From NCBI GenBank assembly GCA_038131795.1, contig JAYPQE010000003.1:2232001-2296000 (forward strand): a stretch of DNA of 64,000 nucleotides. Direction: 5' to 3'. Within the stretch, counting starts at the first letter, position 1. Every line of letters begins with the position of its first letter. The notes below the pieces were generated by a model. The model was not told the DNA's origin. It did no database searches and saw nothing but the letters and a program-made list of their open reading frames with translations. Positions 42,391 through 51,644 of this stretch are shown here, one piece after another. Position numbers and translations under genes: made by a program. The stretch is from Eutrophobius brisbanensis (GTDB lineage Bacteria > Pseudomonadota > Gammaproteobacteria > Eutrophobiales > Eutrophobiaceae).

Positions 42391-43782
42391 TTATTTTTTT
42401 GAAAAGCGGATTACCCGCTGGCGTTTCTTGATCTGGCGTTCCGTTAGAACATTACGCTTATGACGGTATGGGTTTTTACCATATTTATATTGAATAAAGA
42501 TGGGTGTCCCTGTCAATTTCAAAGACCGGCGGAAAAAATTCGATAAATAACGTGTGTAGGTCTCAGGTACCCGTCTGGTCTGATTACCATGGACAATAAT
42601 CCTTAACGGGTTATGCCCGCCTAGATGTGCATACCTTAACTTGATTCGTCTACCTTGTATCAATGGCGGTGCATGGGCTTCCACCGCTTCAGCCAATAAG
42701 CCGGTCAGTTCAGATGACTGAAGCTTTTTATTTATACATTTTTCTATTTTATTTACGCTTTTGAATAAATCACCCACACCGGTTCCGTGCAATGCTGAGA
42801 TAAAATGAAAACAGGCGTAATCTACAAATACCAGCTTACGGTCCATCTGGTTCTTGATCAGTTCTCTCTGGTGCTGTTCCAGGTTGTCCCATTTGTTTGC
42901 AGCGATGATAAGGGGTTTCCCACTTTGTACGGTCAGGCCCAGTAGATGCAGGTCCTGATCAGTCAATGCCTCACTGGCATCGATCACAGTAATAATGATA
43001 TGTGCGGATTCAATCGCTTGCAGTGTCTTGATCACACTGATCTTTTCAATGTTCTCAGACAGTTTTGAACGTCTCCTGACACCTGCCGTGTCCACCAGTA
43101 CATAGTGTCGATTACGATGGGTAAAGGGGATGTTAATGCTGTCCCGGGTGGTGCCCGGTTTATCAAAGGTCAAAACCCGGTTTTCACCTGTTATGCGGTT
43201 GATTAGTGTCGATTTACCGACATTGGGTCTACCTATGACTGCAATGTGGATATTGGTGATGGTCTCATCTTCTTCCTCTTCAATTGGGAAATCGGCTAAT
43301 GCCAGGTCCAGTACAGGGTCTATGCCATAGCCTTTTTTTGCCGAAATCGCATAAGGTGTCCCCATCCCAAGATTAAAGAACTCAGCAGAGGTCATGTCTT
43401 CGTCCATGCCTTCCGTTTTGTTGATCAGCAAATAGATTTTTTTACCGTAGGGCCTTAACAGTTCGGTCAGGTTTTCATCGCCGGGTGTTAGTCCGGCCTG
43501 ACCATCCAGTACCCAGAAAATAATATCTGCTTCTTTAATGGCCTGAAGGGACTGTTGGGAGACTAGTGCAGATATAGCCTGATCAGTGGAGGAATAATCA
43601 TTGAGTCCACCGGTATCAACAACGATGATCTTATGTTTGTTATGAGATGCCAGTCCGTAGTTACGATCGCGGGTCACCCCGGGCATGTCCGCAATTAAGG
43701 CACTGCGGGTGCCGGTTATTCTATTAAATAAAGTAGATTTTCCGGTGTTGGGACGGCCAACGATTGCGATGACGGGGTGCAT
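42391..43782 (-). CDS. der: Ribosome-assembly GTPase Der (EngA)
   Basis: 463 residues. Two tandem G domains, each complete: Walker A GRPNTGKST (near 8) with DTGGL and NKTE, and GRPNVGKST (near 187) with DTAGVRRRS and NKWD. A KH-like C-terminal domain with PLIQGRRIKLRYAHLGG follows and ends in a basic tail. Needed for 50S maturation. Downstream of bamB in the conserved hisS-yfgM-bamB-der order. Confidence 0.97.
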   Translation of the reverse strand: MHPVIAIVGRPNTGKSTLFNRITGTRSALIADMPGVTRDRNYGLASHNKHKIIVVDTGGLNDYSSTDQAISALVSQQSLQAIKEADIIFWVLDGQAGLTPGDENLTELLRPYGKKIYLLINKTEGMDEDMTSAEFFNLGMGTPYAISAKKGYGIDPVLDLALADFPIEEEEDETITNIHIAVIGRPNVGKSTLINRITGENRVLTFDKPGTTRDSINIPFTHRNRHYVLVDTAGVRRRSKLSENIEKISVIKTLQAIESAHIIITVIDASEALTDQDLHLLGLTVQSGKPLIIAANKWDNLEQHQRELIKNQMDRKLVFVDYACFHFISALHGTGVGDLFKSVNKIEKCINKKLQSSELTGLLAEAVEAHAPPLIQGRRIKLRYAHLGGHNPLRIIVHGNQTRRVPETYTRYLSNFFRRSLKLTGTPIFIQYKYGKNPYRHKRNVLTERQIKKRQRVIRFSKK

Positions 43783-43826
43783 GGTAGGCTCAGTGACAAA
43801 ATGTCTTTCTCAATGGGAGTGATAAA

Positions 43827-45017
43827 TCACTCAAAGGTCAGTGCGGCCAGTTCCCCATCGGAGGCAAAGGCATAGACAACGTTACCTGCTGTGACGGGGG
43901 GCGCGATGATACGATCACTTGATATTTTCTGCCTGGCAACAAAGGTGCCGGTGGTTTTGTCCAGCCAGTGTAGATAGCCATTAAAATCTCCCACTACCAG
44001 ATAGCTCCCTACTGGAGAGGGGGCAGTGACATCCCGGTTCAGCAAGCCTTCCATTTTCCATATTGAGCCACCGTTGAACCTGTCAAAGGCCCAGATAACA
44101 CTATGATCGTCAGTGATATAAAGGTAATCACCGTCAATAGAAAACCCACTGTATGAGGAGGTGTCACGGTTCCAGAGTATCCTGCCGGTATCCCGGGTGA
44201 GGGCAGCCAGCTGGCCCTGGAAGGTGACCACATAGACGATGCCTCCGGATATCACCGGGCTGGCATCAATATCCACCATGCGCTCAAGTTCCGATCGGCC
44301 ACGTGCGGAGCTGATACCGGTTTCCCAAAGTAATCGACCAGTGGTAATGTCCAGTGCAGCCAGGCTTCCGCTGTCAAAACCAATAATAATGACATCATCG
44401 TCAATGGCCGGTGTACTGGTGCCGCGTAAGGTCAATGCCGGCACGGTCTTTTCATAGGTCCACAACCGTCTGCCCGAAGTAGCGTTGAGTCCGAAGATCC
44501 GCCCGTCCAGGGTACGTACAATCACAATGTCACCGGATTTTATGGGCGGTGCGAGGATTTCACTGGAGACCTTTGATTTCCAGAGCTCTTCACCCGTTTG
44601 GGGATCCAGGGCGATGACATCACCATTGTTGGTGCCTATGAAGACCATCTCGCCGCTATAACCAGGCCCGCCGGTGATATAGACCTTGTCGGCCTTGGAA
44701 AAAAATCCTCCACCCATCTCCAGTGTATATGACCATATGGTTCTGCCGTTTTCAATGTTCAGGGCCAGGACTTTTCGATCCGTATCGGCAATAAAGATCC
44801 TGTCGCTGGCAACAACAGGTTGCAGCAACAGGTATTGTTCGTCTGTACCTTTTCCTGTGTTTCTGGCCCAGAGTTCTGTCACCTTGAGACTTTCTTCAAA
44901 CTCGGTGAGTTCAGCAGGAGGATCAAAGTCCTCGGCTTCTTCTCCCATCAGGCTGTTAAGTGTTTCGCAGCCTGTCAGGAAAAATAGGGCAAGTAGAATT
45001 GTAATGCGGTAAGACAT
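43827..45017 (-). CDS. bamB: Outer-membrane assembly lipoprotein BamB
   Basis: 396 residues with signal peptide and lipobox LTGC (Cys17). PQQ-like beta-propeller repeats fill the rest: repeated LNIENGRTIWSY, LDPQTGEELWKSKV, LNATSGRRLWTYEK, LDITTGRLLWETGI, LTRDTGRILWNRD. Binds BamA POTRA domains and helps insert outer-membrane beta-barrels. Encoded 7 bases after yfgM. Confidence 0.96.
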   Translation of the reverse strand: MSYRITILLALFFLTGCETLNSLMGEEAEDFDPPAELTEFEESLKVTELWARNTGKGTDEQYLLLQPVVASDRIFIADTDRKVLALNIENGRTIWSYTLEMGGGFFSKADKVYITGGPGYSGEMVFIGTNNGDVIALDPQTGEELWKSKVSSEILAPPIKSGDIVIVRTLDGRIFGLNATSGRRLWTYEKTVPALTLRGTSTPAIDDDVIIIGFDSGSLAALDITTGRLLWETGISSARGRSELERMVDIDASPVISGGIVYVVTFQGQLAALTRDTGRILWNRDTSSYSGFSIDGDYLYITDDHSVIWAFDRFNGGSIWKMEGLLNRDVTAPSPVGSYLVVGDFNGYLHWLDKTTGTFVARQKISSDRIIAPPVTAGNVVYAFASDGELAALTFE

Positions 45018-45024
45018 GAAAAAA

Positions 45025-45651
45025 TTATTTTAATGCTTCGAGTTTTAAATTTATGACACCCGGGTTATAGGCAAGTTCTTCTGATCCGGCAATGGCCAAT
45101 TCATAGGCCTCCCTGGCTTTGTTCACTTTACCCTGGGCAGCAAAGATATCACCTTTCAGTTCATTATATTGTGCGGCAAAGTTACCGGGGTCGCTGGTGT
45201 TCACAATGGCTAATGCCTGGTCTATCTTGTCATTGGCAATATAGATTCTTGCCAGCCGCAGGCTTATTTCATGCTGCAGTGAGTGATTGTCCGTCTGATC
45301 CAGGGCCATTCTGAGATGTTCTTCAGCATCGTCATATTTGCTCTCAAGGTTGTCCAGGTAGGCCAGAATCAATCTGGCATAGGTGACATATCCGGTATCG
45401 GCAAAGTTAGTGATGACATCCATAGCCTGTTCCCGTGCCTGGGCCCGGTCATTCATGCCCGTGGCCACCAGAGCAGCCTGGTAGGTATTAGAAGCAGTCT
45501 CCATGGTTTCAATTTGATGTGCCTGCCAGCCGCGCCAGCCGAAAATAGCACCCAGCCCCAGTATGATCCCAAACAGGGCGGACTTACCGTTTTCATTCCA
45601 CCAATTTCTCAGGGCTTCAAGTTGTTCGTCTTCAGTCTTATATACGTCCAA
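45025..45651 (-). CDS. yfgM: YfgM-like TPR protein (ancillary SecYEG translocon subunit)
   Basis: 208 residues: cytosolic start MDVYKTEDEQLEALRNWWNENG, one membrane helix (SALFGIILGLGAIFGWRGW, about 19-37) and periplasmic TPR repeats (YDDAEEHLRMALDQTDNHSLQHEISLRLARIY spans two). Matches YfgM/DUF2133, which sits at the SecYEG exit with the chaperone PpiD. Place between hisS and bamB supports the call. Confidence 0.94.
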   Translation of the reverse strand: MDVYKTEDEQLEALRNWWNENGKSALFGIILGLGAIFGWRGWQAHQIETMETASNTYQAALVATGMNDRAQAREQAMDVITNFADTGYVTYARLILAYLDNLESKYDDAEEHLRMALDQTDNHSLQHEISLRLARIYIANDKIDQALAIVNTSDPGNFAAQYNELKGDIFAAQGKVNKAREAYELAIAGSEELAYNPGVINLKLEALK

Positions 45652-45743
45652 TCATCTTCTCCTAACATAAGGATCCTGTATCTAGCAGGTATTTTTGAAA
45701 AGGTTGCTCAAAAAATGAGCAGGCATTATAACCTTGCTTGGCG

Positions 45744-47030
45744 TTAATAACAGCCTGTCAGGCTGTGGTTGCGGATTTTTTCGACCAGTTCCGACCAGCT
45801 CACTTCCTCCTGCTCGGCATCGGTCCTTAGGGATTTTATCCCAATTGTCTGTTTTTCGAGCTCTTCGCCGCCCAGGACCAGGGCAATGCTGGCACCTGAT
45901 TTATCGGCCTTTTTGAACTGTTTTTTGAAATTTCCGCCGCCGCAGTGGGTCACCAGTCTGAGCCCGGGTAGCTGGTCTCTAAGGGATTCAGCCAGTTTCA
46001 TGGCGGCAGGAATGGCCGAATCTGAGGCGATAACAAAATAGATGTGGGCATCTTCAGGGGGAATGTCACACCCGTCATTTTCCTGCATAAGCAGGGTAAG
46101 GCGTTCCAGTCCTATGCCAAATCCTATCCCCGGGGTCGGCGGTCCGCCAAAGTGTTCCACCATGCCATCATAGCGGCCGCCGGCGCATACGGCACTCTGG
46201 GTCCCCAGCCGGTCTGTAATCCATTCAAATACCGTCCGGTTGTAATAATCCAGACCGCGTACCAGGCGCGGGTTAATCAGGTATTCAATGCCAGCTGCGT
46301 CCAGGATGGCCTGCATGGCAGCAAAGTGGTCTTTAGATTCCTGATCCAGTCTCTCTGACATCTGTGGTGCTGACTGGATTAATTTTTTCAGGTCAGGATT
46401 TTTGCTATCGAGGATACGCATGGGGTTTTTATCCAGCCGGTTTAGGCTGTCTTCATCAAGCAGATCCCTGTTATCGCTGAAGTATTCGATTAGTTGATCG
46501 CGGTAGGCCTGTCTGGCCTGTGGATTACCCAGTGTATTGAGTTCCAGTTTGATCGCTGAAAGCCCGAGTGCCTTCCATATTCTGGCACACATCAATATGA
46601 TCTCGGCATCGATATCGGGTCCTGTAATACCGAAGACCTCTATACCAATTTGATGAAATTGTCTTAACCTGCCTTTTTGCGGACGTTCATGCCTGAACAT
46701 GGGACCGTAGTACCACAGGCGATTATGGTTGGACTGCACCAGACCATTTTCAATCAGGGCCCGCACACAACTGGCAGTCCCTTCTGGTCGCATGGTGAGC
46801 AGATCACCATTTCGGTCTTCGAAGGTATACATCTCCTTGGTGACGATATCGGTGGTTTCACCAATGGAATGCCGAAACAGATCTGTCTTTTCCAGAATGG
46901 GAGTACGGATTTCCCGATATCCGTAACTATTGAGGGTTTGTATGATAGTCGATTCAACAAAATGCCAAAGGGGCATATCATCGGGCAATGTATCATGCAT
47001 GCCGCGAATGGCTTTGATTTGTTCTGACAC
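45744..47030 (-). CDS. hisS: Histidyl-tRNA synthetase
   Basis: 428 residues. Class II synthetase motifs are visible: motif 2 FRHERPQKGRLRQFHQ, His-A LVRGLDYYNRTVFE, motif 3 GIGFGIGLERL, and a C-terminal anticodon-binding domain with ALVLGGEELEKQTIGIKSLR. Aminoacylates tRNA-His. The second enzyme usually next to it, ispG, is absent; rodZ lies 65 bases upstream. Confidence 0.97.
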   Translation of the reverse strand: MSEQIKAIRGMHDTLPDDMPLWHFVESTIIQTLNSYGYREIRTPILEKTDLFRHSIGETTDIVTKEMYTFEDRNGDLLTMRPEGTASCVRALIENGLVQSNHNRLWYYGPMFRHERPQKGRLRQFHQIGIEVFGITGPDIDAEIILMCARIWKALGLSAIKLELNTLGNPQARQAYRDQLIEYFSDNRDLLDEDSLNRLDKNPMRILDSKNPDLKKLIQSAPQMSERLDQESKDHFAAMQAILDAAGIEYLINPRLVRGLDYYNRTVFEWITDRLGTQSAVCAGGRYDGMVEHFGGPPTPGIGFGIGLERLTLLMQENDGCDIPPEDAHIYFVIASDSAIPAAMKLAESLRDQLPGLRLVTHCGGGNFKKQFKKADKSGASIALVLGGEELEKQTIGIKSLRTDAEQEEVSWSELVEKIRNHSLTGCY

Positions 47031-47095
47031 AATAATTCCTGACTTACGTTATTTTTTAATCACTATCTGGAAATGGGTGTAACACTAGGAGATCG

Positions 47096-48097
47096 TTACT
47101 CGCCGAGTGTAAACCTGGCCACACCGGCACGGGTATAAGGTGACTGGTCCACAGGATTACCGTTATATTCAATACTCACGCCCGGTGAGAACCCCAGTAA
47201 GATATCAAAGGGTGCTGTTCCCTTCAAAGTGAGTTCTTCACCTGTCCTGCCCAGATCATAGAAGACCTTTTGTTCATTGACATCAAATATCTCTATCCAG
47301 GAATCTGAGTGCAGAGTCAATATTAGGGTGTCCGGTCTGGTAGACGGTGGTGATTCTTTCTCTGTTTCATCTATGGATGTTGTTTGTGATACTTCACTGC
47401 TTGTGGAGATGGATTCAAAATCTGTGTCTGGGGTAAACTGGTCAGAAATTTCGTCCATAATTTGACCATCTATTTCAACACTTTCATCTGCAGGTGCGAA
47501 TGGATTTAATAACTGGGTCTCCTCTATACCTGGTGTGATGGTAATGTCCATAGGGTATTGTGGTGTATAACCAGTAACAGGGACATATTGACGAATGTTG
47601 ATTTCTTCCAGTGGAATACTTGGCTGTGGTTCAGCCAGAATTTCTTCCACCGGTTGTGAGTCTGTTACTTCCGATGTCGGTGTTGATGGGCCGGAAATAA
47701 TAAAATTACTTTGCCACCAGATGATGACCAGTAATACCAGGCCCAGGGAAATAAGGTACGTGAAGGCCTTTACCGGTTTGTCACTACTGCTGGACTGGGT
47801 AGGGTATTTTATTTCTGGAATAATTTCGGGATCATCGCGATGGTCACTTTCCTTGTATAATGCCAGCATTCCTTCTGCATCAAGTTTGAGTAACTTGCAG
47901 TAACCCCTGATGTATCCACGAACATAAATGGGATCGGGCAGTGATTCGTGATCATCATTTTCAATGGCAACAATAATGCGGTTATCAAGGTGTAACTGGT
48001 TTGCCACCTGATTGATGCTGACGTTCTGGTTCTCCCGGTATTCCTTTAGAATGGCACCGATAAAAACAGGTTCTTTTTCTATTTCATTTTCAACCAT
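47096..48097 (-). CDS. rodZ: Cytoskeletal protein RodZ
   Basis: 333 residues. N-terminal HTH (about 13-80) with LKEYRENQNVSINQVANQLHL and DPIYVRGYIRGYCKLL, a membrane helix (about 112-130, ISLGLVLLVIIWWQ), a Ser/Thr/Pro/Glu-rich periplasmic linker, and a DUF4115 beta-domain from about 248 (LILTLHSDSWIEIFD). Links MreB to the cell wall and sets rod shape. Sits between pilF and hisS in the conserved order, two bases after pilF. Confidence 0.95.
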   Translation of the reverse strand: MVENEIEKEPVFIGAILKEYRENQNVSINQVANQLHLDNRIIVAIENDDHESLPDPIYVRGYIRGYCKLLKLDAEGMLALYKESDHRDDPEIIPEIKYPTQSSSSDKPVKAFTYLISLGLVLLVIIWWQSNFIISGPSTPTSEVTDSQPVEEILAEPQPSIPLEEINIRQYVPVTGYTPQYPMDITITPGIEETQLLNPFAPADESVEIDGQIMDEISDQFTPDTDFESISTSSEVSQTTSIDETEKESPPSTRPDTLILTLHSDSWIEIFDVNEQKVFYDLGRTGEELTLKGTAPFDILLGFSPGVSIEYNGNPVDQSPYTRAGVARFTLGE

Positions 48098-48098
48098 G

Positions 48099-48863
48099 TC
48101 ATCTACGGTTCAGTTCATTGAGTTCCTGTACCTGCGGTGAATCAGAGAAGTTATTTCTTAATAACATTTCATAACTGGCTTCAGCATCTGAATCACCCAG
48201 TACTTTTTCTATTTTTACGCCCAGTAGCAGGCTAGCAGGATTGTGGCGTGATGCATTTTCAAAACGTTGTAGGTATCCCCTGGCAGAGAGGTAGTTGTCC
48301 TGGTCATAGCTGATCTGGGACATTTGTAATAGGGCAACAGGTAATTGAGGATTAATACTCAGCGCCTGTCTCAGGTACTGTTCACCCAGGTCAGGCCGGT
48401 TATTTGCGACAGCACAGGTGCCAGCATTGGCGTAGGCCATTTCCGGCGTTTGATATAATGGGTTCCTGGCAGCAGAGAGGAAGGTCTCTTCTGCTTCAGT
48501 AAAACGGCCCTGTGCACACAGGAAGCTGCCATAATTATTCTTTGAATCTGAATCGTTGTTATTGAGTGAGATAGCACGTTTAAAATGTTGTTCGGCAAGT
48601 GCCGGATCACCCAACCGTTGATAAAGTAACCCATATATATTGTGTGTGTAATAGTATCTCGGGTCTGCCGCATAAGCACGGTTCAATCTTTCAAGTGCCG
48701 TTTCCAGATCACCAGTACGCATATATTCTACAGCGAGATTGAGGTTGGTACGGGCGACCTCATTGGTGCCTTGGTTGGGTCTCAGTTCGGGATTGGTAGG
48801 TGGGTTCGATGTACATCCGGATATCACCACTAATAAAACCAGATTTAAAAGTAAATATCTCAT
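48099..48863 (-). CDS. pilF: Type IV pilus biogenesis lipoprotein PilF (PilW)
   Basis: 254 residues with lipobox (VISGC, Cys17) and then six TPR-like units: GDLETALERLNRAYAADPRY, GDPALAEQHFKRAISLNNN, GRFTEAEETFLSAA and so on. PilF is the outer-membrane pilotin that helps the secretin PilQ multimerise, which fits the minor-pilin cluster in this window. Overlaps rlmN by one base. Confidence 0.92.
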   Translation of the reverse strand: MRYLLLNLVLLVVISGCTSNPPTNPELRPNQGTNEVARTNLNLAVEYMRTGDLETALERLNRAYAADPRYYYTHNIYGLLYQRLGDPALAEQHFKRAISLNNNDSDSKNNYGSFLCAQGRFTEAEETFLSAARNPLYQTPEMAYANAGTCAVANNRPDLGEQYLRQALSINPQLPVALLQMSQISYDQDNYLSARGYLQRFENASRHNPASLLLGVKIEKVLGDSDAEASYEMLLRNNFSDSPQVQELNELNRR

Positions 48864-49951
48864 TAATGTATTCCCACCTCAGTGTTTATTTGATAGCGCC
48901 TGGCCTTTGCAGCAACTTGTCCCACCAGTTGGCCGCAGGCCGCGTCGATGTCGTCTCCCCGGGTTTTTCTGGTGATCGTAATCAATCCATAGTCCATCAA
49001 TATCTCCCTGAATCGGTCCAGGTCGGGTTTAGTAGAGCAAGTATAGCCTGATCCGGGGAAGGGATTGAACGGGATTAGGTTAATTTTCCCCGGAAAACCC
49101 CTTATTAACCGGCCTAATTCATGGGCATGGGCCACTGAATCGTTAATATTGGCCAGCATGACATACTCAAATGTAATGAAATCCCCCTGGTTGGTCTCGC
49201 TGTATCGTCGGCAGGCATCCAGCAAAGATTCAATGGGATAACTGCGGTTAATGGGTACCAACGTGTCTCGTAACGGATTATTGGGGGCATGTAATGAGAC
49301 GGCCAGTGCCACACGTGTGGTTGCTGCCAGTTTGTCTATACCGGGTACCACACCGGCTGTGCTCAGGGTCACCCGCTTGGTAGACAAACCAAAACCCAGA
49401 TCATCTTTCATGATGTCCATGGCAGCCGTGACGTTTTCAAAGTTTAACAACGGTTCTCCCATACCCATCATCACTACGTTGGTGATGATCCTGTTCTGTT
49501 GTCCAAAATAACCCAGCTCACGGTTGGCCAACCATACCTGGCCGATTATATCGGCCATGGACAGGTTGCGACTGAAACCCTGTTTGCCCGTGGAGCAGAA
49601 ACTGCAATCCAGGGGACAGCCTACCTGGGATGAGACACATAATGTCCCGCGGTCGGTCTCTGGAATAAAAACAGATTCAATACAGCTTTTTTCATCTACC
49701 CGTATCAACCATTTACGCGTTCCATCATTTGAAATCTTTTCTGATTCTATTTCAGGTAGTTCAAACACCAGAATATCTGCAAGCCGTTTTCTCAACTCCT
49801 TGCTGAGATCCGTCATCAACTCCAGATCTATCACCCCATGATGATAAACCCACTTCATCATCTGGGTCGCACGGTAAGGCTTTTCCCCCAGTTCGGTGAA
49901 GAACTGTCTGAGTGCCTCATGTGTGAGATTGAAAAAATTGACCGGTTGCAT
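48863..49951 (-). CDS. rlmN: Dual-specificity 23S rRNA/tRNA methyltransferase RlmN
   Basis: 362 residues, radical SAM enzyme making m2A2503 in 23S rRNA and m2A37 in tRNA. The CX3CX2C cluster motif is CPLDCSFCSTG (near 113-120), with the preceding SSQVGCPLDCSFC. The catalytic cysteine of the methyl transfer is expected in the C-terminal KTRGDDIDAACGQL. Fe-S client of the suf system. Between ndk and pilF, as usual in gammaproteobacteria. Confidence 0.97.
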   Translation of the reverse strand: MQPVNFFNLTHEALRQFFTELGEKPYRATQMMKWVYHHGVIDLELMTDLSKELRKRLADILVFELPEIESEKISNDGTRKWLIRVDEKSCIESVFIPETDRGTLCVSSQVGCPLDCSFCSTGKQGFSRNLSMADIIGQVWLANRELGYFGQQNRIITNVVMMGMGEPLLNFENVTAAMDIMKDDLGFGLSTKRVTLSTAGVVPGIDKLAATTRVALAVSLHAPNNPLRDTLVPINRSYPIESLLDACRRYSETNQGDFITFEYVMLANINDSVAHAHELGRLIRGFPGKINLIPFNPFPGSGYTCSTKPDLDRFREILMDYGLITITRKTRGDDIDAACGQLVGQVAAKARRYQINTEVGIH

Positions 49952-49954
49952 GGG

Positions 49955-50395
49955 TTACCTGGTGCGTGGACAGAGCTCATCATCTAAAAAGAAAAACGAT
50001 ATTTCGGTACTGGCTGATTCTGGTGAATCAGAACCATGCACCGCATTTTCACCCTGGTCGCCATCGGCATCACAAAAGTCTGCACGGATAGTGCCGGGCT
50101 CAGCGTCCTTTGGAAAGGTTGCGCCCATGATCTCACGGTTTTTCAGGATTGCGTTTTCACCTTCCAGGACCTGTACTAGTACCGGTCCGGAAGACATAAA
50201 ATCCACCAGTTCACCAAAAAAAGGACGTTCTTTATGTACTGCATAGAATTCACCCGCCTTGTCCTTGTCCAGGTGCAGCATCTTTGCTGCGATTATCCTT
50301 AACCCGGCCTTTTCAAAGCGGCTGTATATTTCACCGATGACATTCTTTGCGACTGCATCGGGCTTAATGATGGATAAGGTTCGTTCTTGTGCCAT
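49955..50395 (-). CDS. ndk: Nucleoside diphosphate kinase
   Basis: 146 residues. Transfers phosphate between NTPs and NDPs. Active-site His is in GTIRADFCDADGDQGENAVHGSDS, with the family NAVHGSDS. The start RTLSIIKPDAVAKN is canonical. First gene of the ndk-rlmN-pilF-rodZ-hisS-yfgM-bamB-der run; four-base gap to rlmN. Confidence 0.97.
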   Translation of the reverse strand: MAQERTLSIIKPDAVAKNVIGEIYSRFEKAGLRIIAAKMLHLDKDKAGEFYAVHKERPFFGELVDFMSSGPVLVQVLEGENAILKNREIMGATFPKDAEPGTIRADFCDADGDQGENAVHGSDSPESASTEISFFFLDDELCPRTR

Positions 50396-50467
50396 TTACA
50401 ACTCCAATTTGCGTTGAAAACCCGCGATTATACTGGCATGAGGCTAGATAAGGGTAGTGAATTTGCC

Positions 50468-50809
50468 TTAATTTCCGGGTTTTGGGGCCATAATCTGCAC
50501 CATTTCCTCATGTATCCGCACCTGGTAGGTTTCCAGGGCCTCAAAAGCGGGTGGGCACAGGGGTGCCCCACTGCGGATGGAAAACCTCGCCCCATGCCTG
50601 TGACAAAGCAGTTCTTCGCCATGAATCAGCTCAGACGGGTCCATCCCGCATCCCAGTATGGCAAAGCCTTCATGACTGCACATATCCTTGATGGCAAAGA
50701 ATTTGCCGTCCAGGTAGATCACCGCAATACGGGTGTCTGAGACCTCCAGTAGCTTCGCTTCGCCATTGGTCAGTTCATCTTTACGTATGACATCAATCCA
50801 CCTGTTCAT
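50468..50809 (-). CDS. Rieske [2Fe-2S] ferredoxin-like protein
   Basis: 113 residues, a single Rieske domain. Cluster ligands are in MCSHEGFAI (C-x-H) and LLCHRHGARF (C-x2-H), 20-odd residues apart. This is the size and layout of the ferredoxin subunit of ring-hydroxylating dioxygenases or NirD-like proteins. No oxygenase is adjacent; it follows sufT across a repeat-filled gap, a common position for a small Rieske protein at the end of suf operons. Electron partner unknown. Confidence 0.85.
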   Translation of the reverse strand: MNRWIDVIRKDELTNGEAKLLEVSDTRIAVIYLDGKFFAIKDMCSHEGFAILGCGMDPSELIHGEELLCHRHGARFSIRSGAPLCPPAFEALETYQVRIHEEMVQIMAPKPGN

Positions 50810-50824
50810 AGGCAGGATGATATA

Positions 50825-51024
50825 GATTTCGTCATACCCGCGCAGGCGGGAATCCAGTCAAATAATTATCCCGAAGGGATACCTGTTCTCGTCATTCTGG
50901 CGAATGCCAGAATCTAGTGAAACAAAGAACCCGCTTCGCGGGCACAGTATTGACTGGATGCCGGGTCGAACCCGGCATGATGGGGTTTGGCAGAGTGTCA
51001 TCCGTCATTCCTGTGTAGGAATGA
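50825..51024. repeat. REP-like palindromic cluster between sufT and the Rieske gene
   Basis: At least four palindromes stand in a row: ATACCCGCGCAGGCGGG (50835 region), GTCATTCTGGCGAATGCCAGAAT (50890-50912), CCCGCTTCGCGGG (50930-50942) and GGATGCCGGGTCGAACCCGGCAT (50955-50978), then TCCGTCATTCCTGTGTAGGAATGACGGA (51000-51027). GTCATxCCGG...-type palindromes are common dispersed repeats in proteobacteria. The cluster fills the gap between the Rieske gene and heptad array E and could affect mRNA stability. Confidence 0.75.
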
Positions 51025-51060
51025 CGGATTGTTATTTGCATAAGGGTAAGTAACTATATC

Positions 51061-51088
51061 TCCTCACGCCTCACCCCTAACGCCTCAC
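51061..51088. repeat. Heptad-repeat array E downstream of sufT
   Basis: Four adjacent pyrimidine heptads TCCTCAC, GCCTCAC, CCCTAAC, GCCTCAC stop two bases before the sufT stop codon (51090). Only this arm is recognisable; no opposing GTGAGG arm lies in the neighbouring gap. Confidence 0.6.
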
Positions 51089-51089
51089 A

Positions 51090-51641
51090 TCAATAATACA
51101 TCCCCGTCTGCAGCTTCGCGGCCTCGGACATCATGGCCTGGTTCCAGGGGGGATCAAAGGTGAGTTCTACATTGACTTCATCGACATTGGGCACCATGGC
51201 GACTTTTTGTTTAACGTCTGCAGCGAGAAAGTCACCCATGCCGCAACCGGGGGCAGTCAGGGTCATGAGTATATTGACCACCTGCTTACCATCGTCCTGC
51301 TTGTCTATGGAACAGTTGTAAATCAACCCCAGGTCAACCATGTTTACAGGTATTTCAGGGTCGTAACAGGTGCGCATTTGTTGCCAGATAAGGTCTTCGT
51401 TAACCTCACCTTCTTTTATATCTTCATCCTTGAACCGGGCAAGTTCCGGTACCTCAAAGCCAAGGGCATCGGCATTGTGTGCGCCAATCTGTGCCAGGTT
51501 GCCGTTAATATTCACCGTATAGTTCCCACCCAGGGCCTGGGTAATGATGACCTCACTCTCTTCAGGGATAGTGATGGGTGTGCCCACGGGGATGAGGATC
51601 GCCTCTACATCGCGGCTAACGGTAACCAGTTCGTTGTCCAT
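51090..51641 (-). CDS. sufT: Fe-S assembly factor SufT (DUF59)
   Basis: 183 residues. The C-terminal DUF59 (MIP18-like) domain carries DPEIPVNMVDLGLIY and MTLTAPGCGMG, and the N-terminal extension is the SufT-specific part. SufT assists maturation of [4Fe-4S] proteins when demand is high. Four bases after sufU. Confidence 0.93.
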   Translation of the reverse strand: MDNELVTVSRDVEAILIPVGTPITIPEESEVIITQALGGNYTVNINGNLAQIGAHNADALGFEVPELARFKDEDIKEGEVNEDLIWQQMRTCYDPEIPVNMVDLGLIYNCSIDKQDDGKQVVNILMTLTAPGCGMGDFLAADVKQKVAMVPNVDEVNVELTFDPPWNQAMMSEAAKLQTGMYY

Positions 51642-51644
51642 AGT

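Noticed and set aside
45704..45720. TGCTCA/TGAGCA hairpin before yfgM
   Set aside because: Six pairs around an A-rich loop without a following U-run; likely chance.
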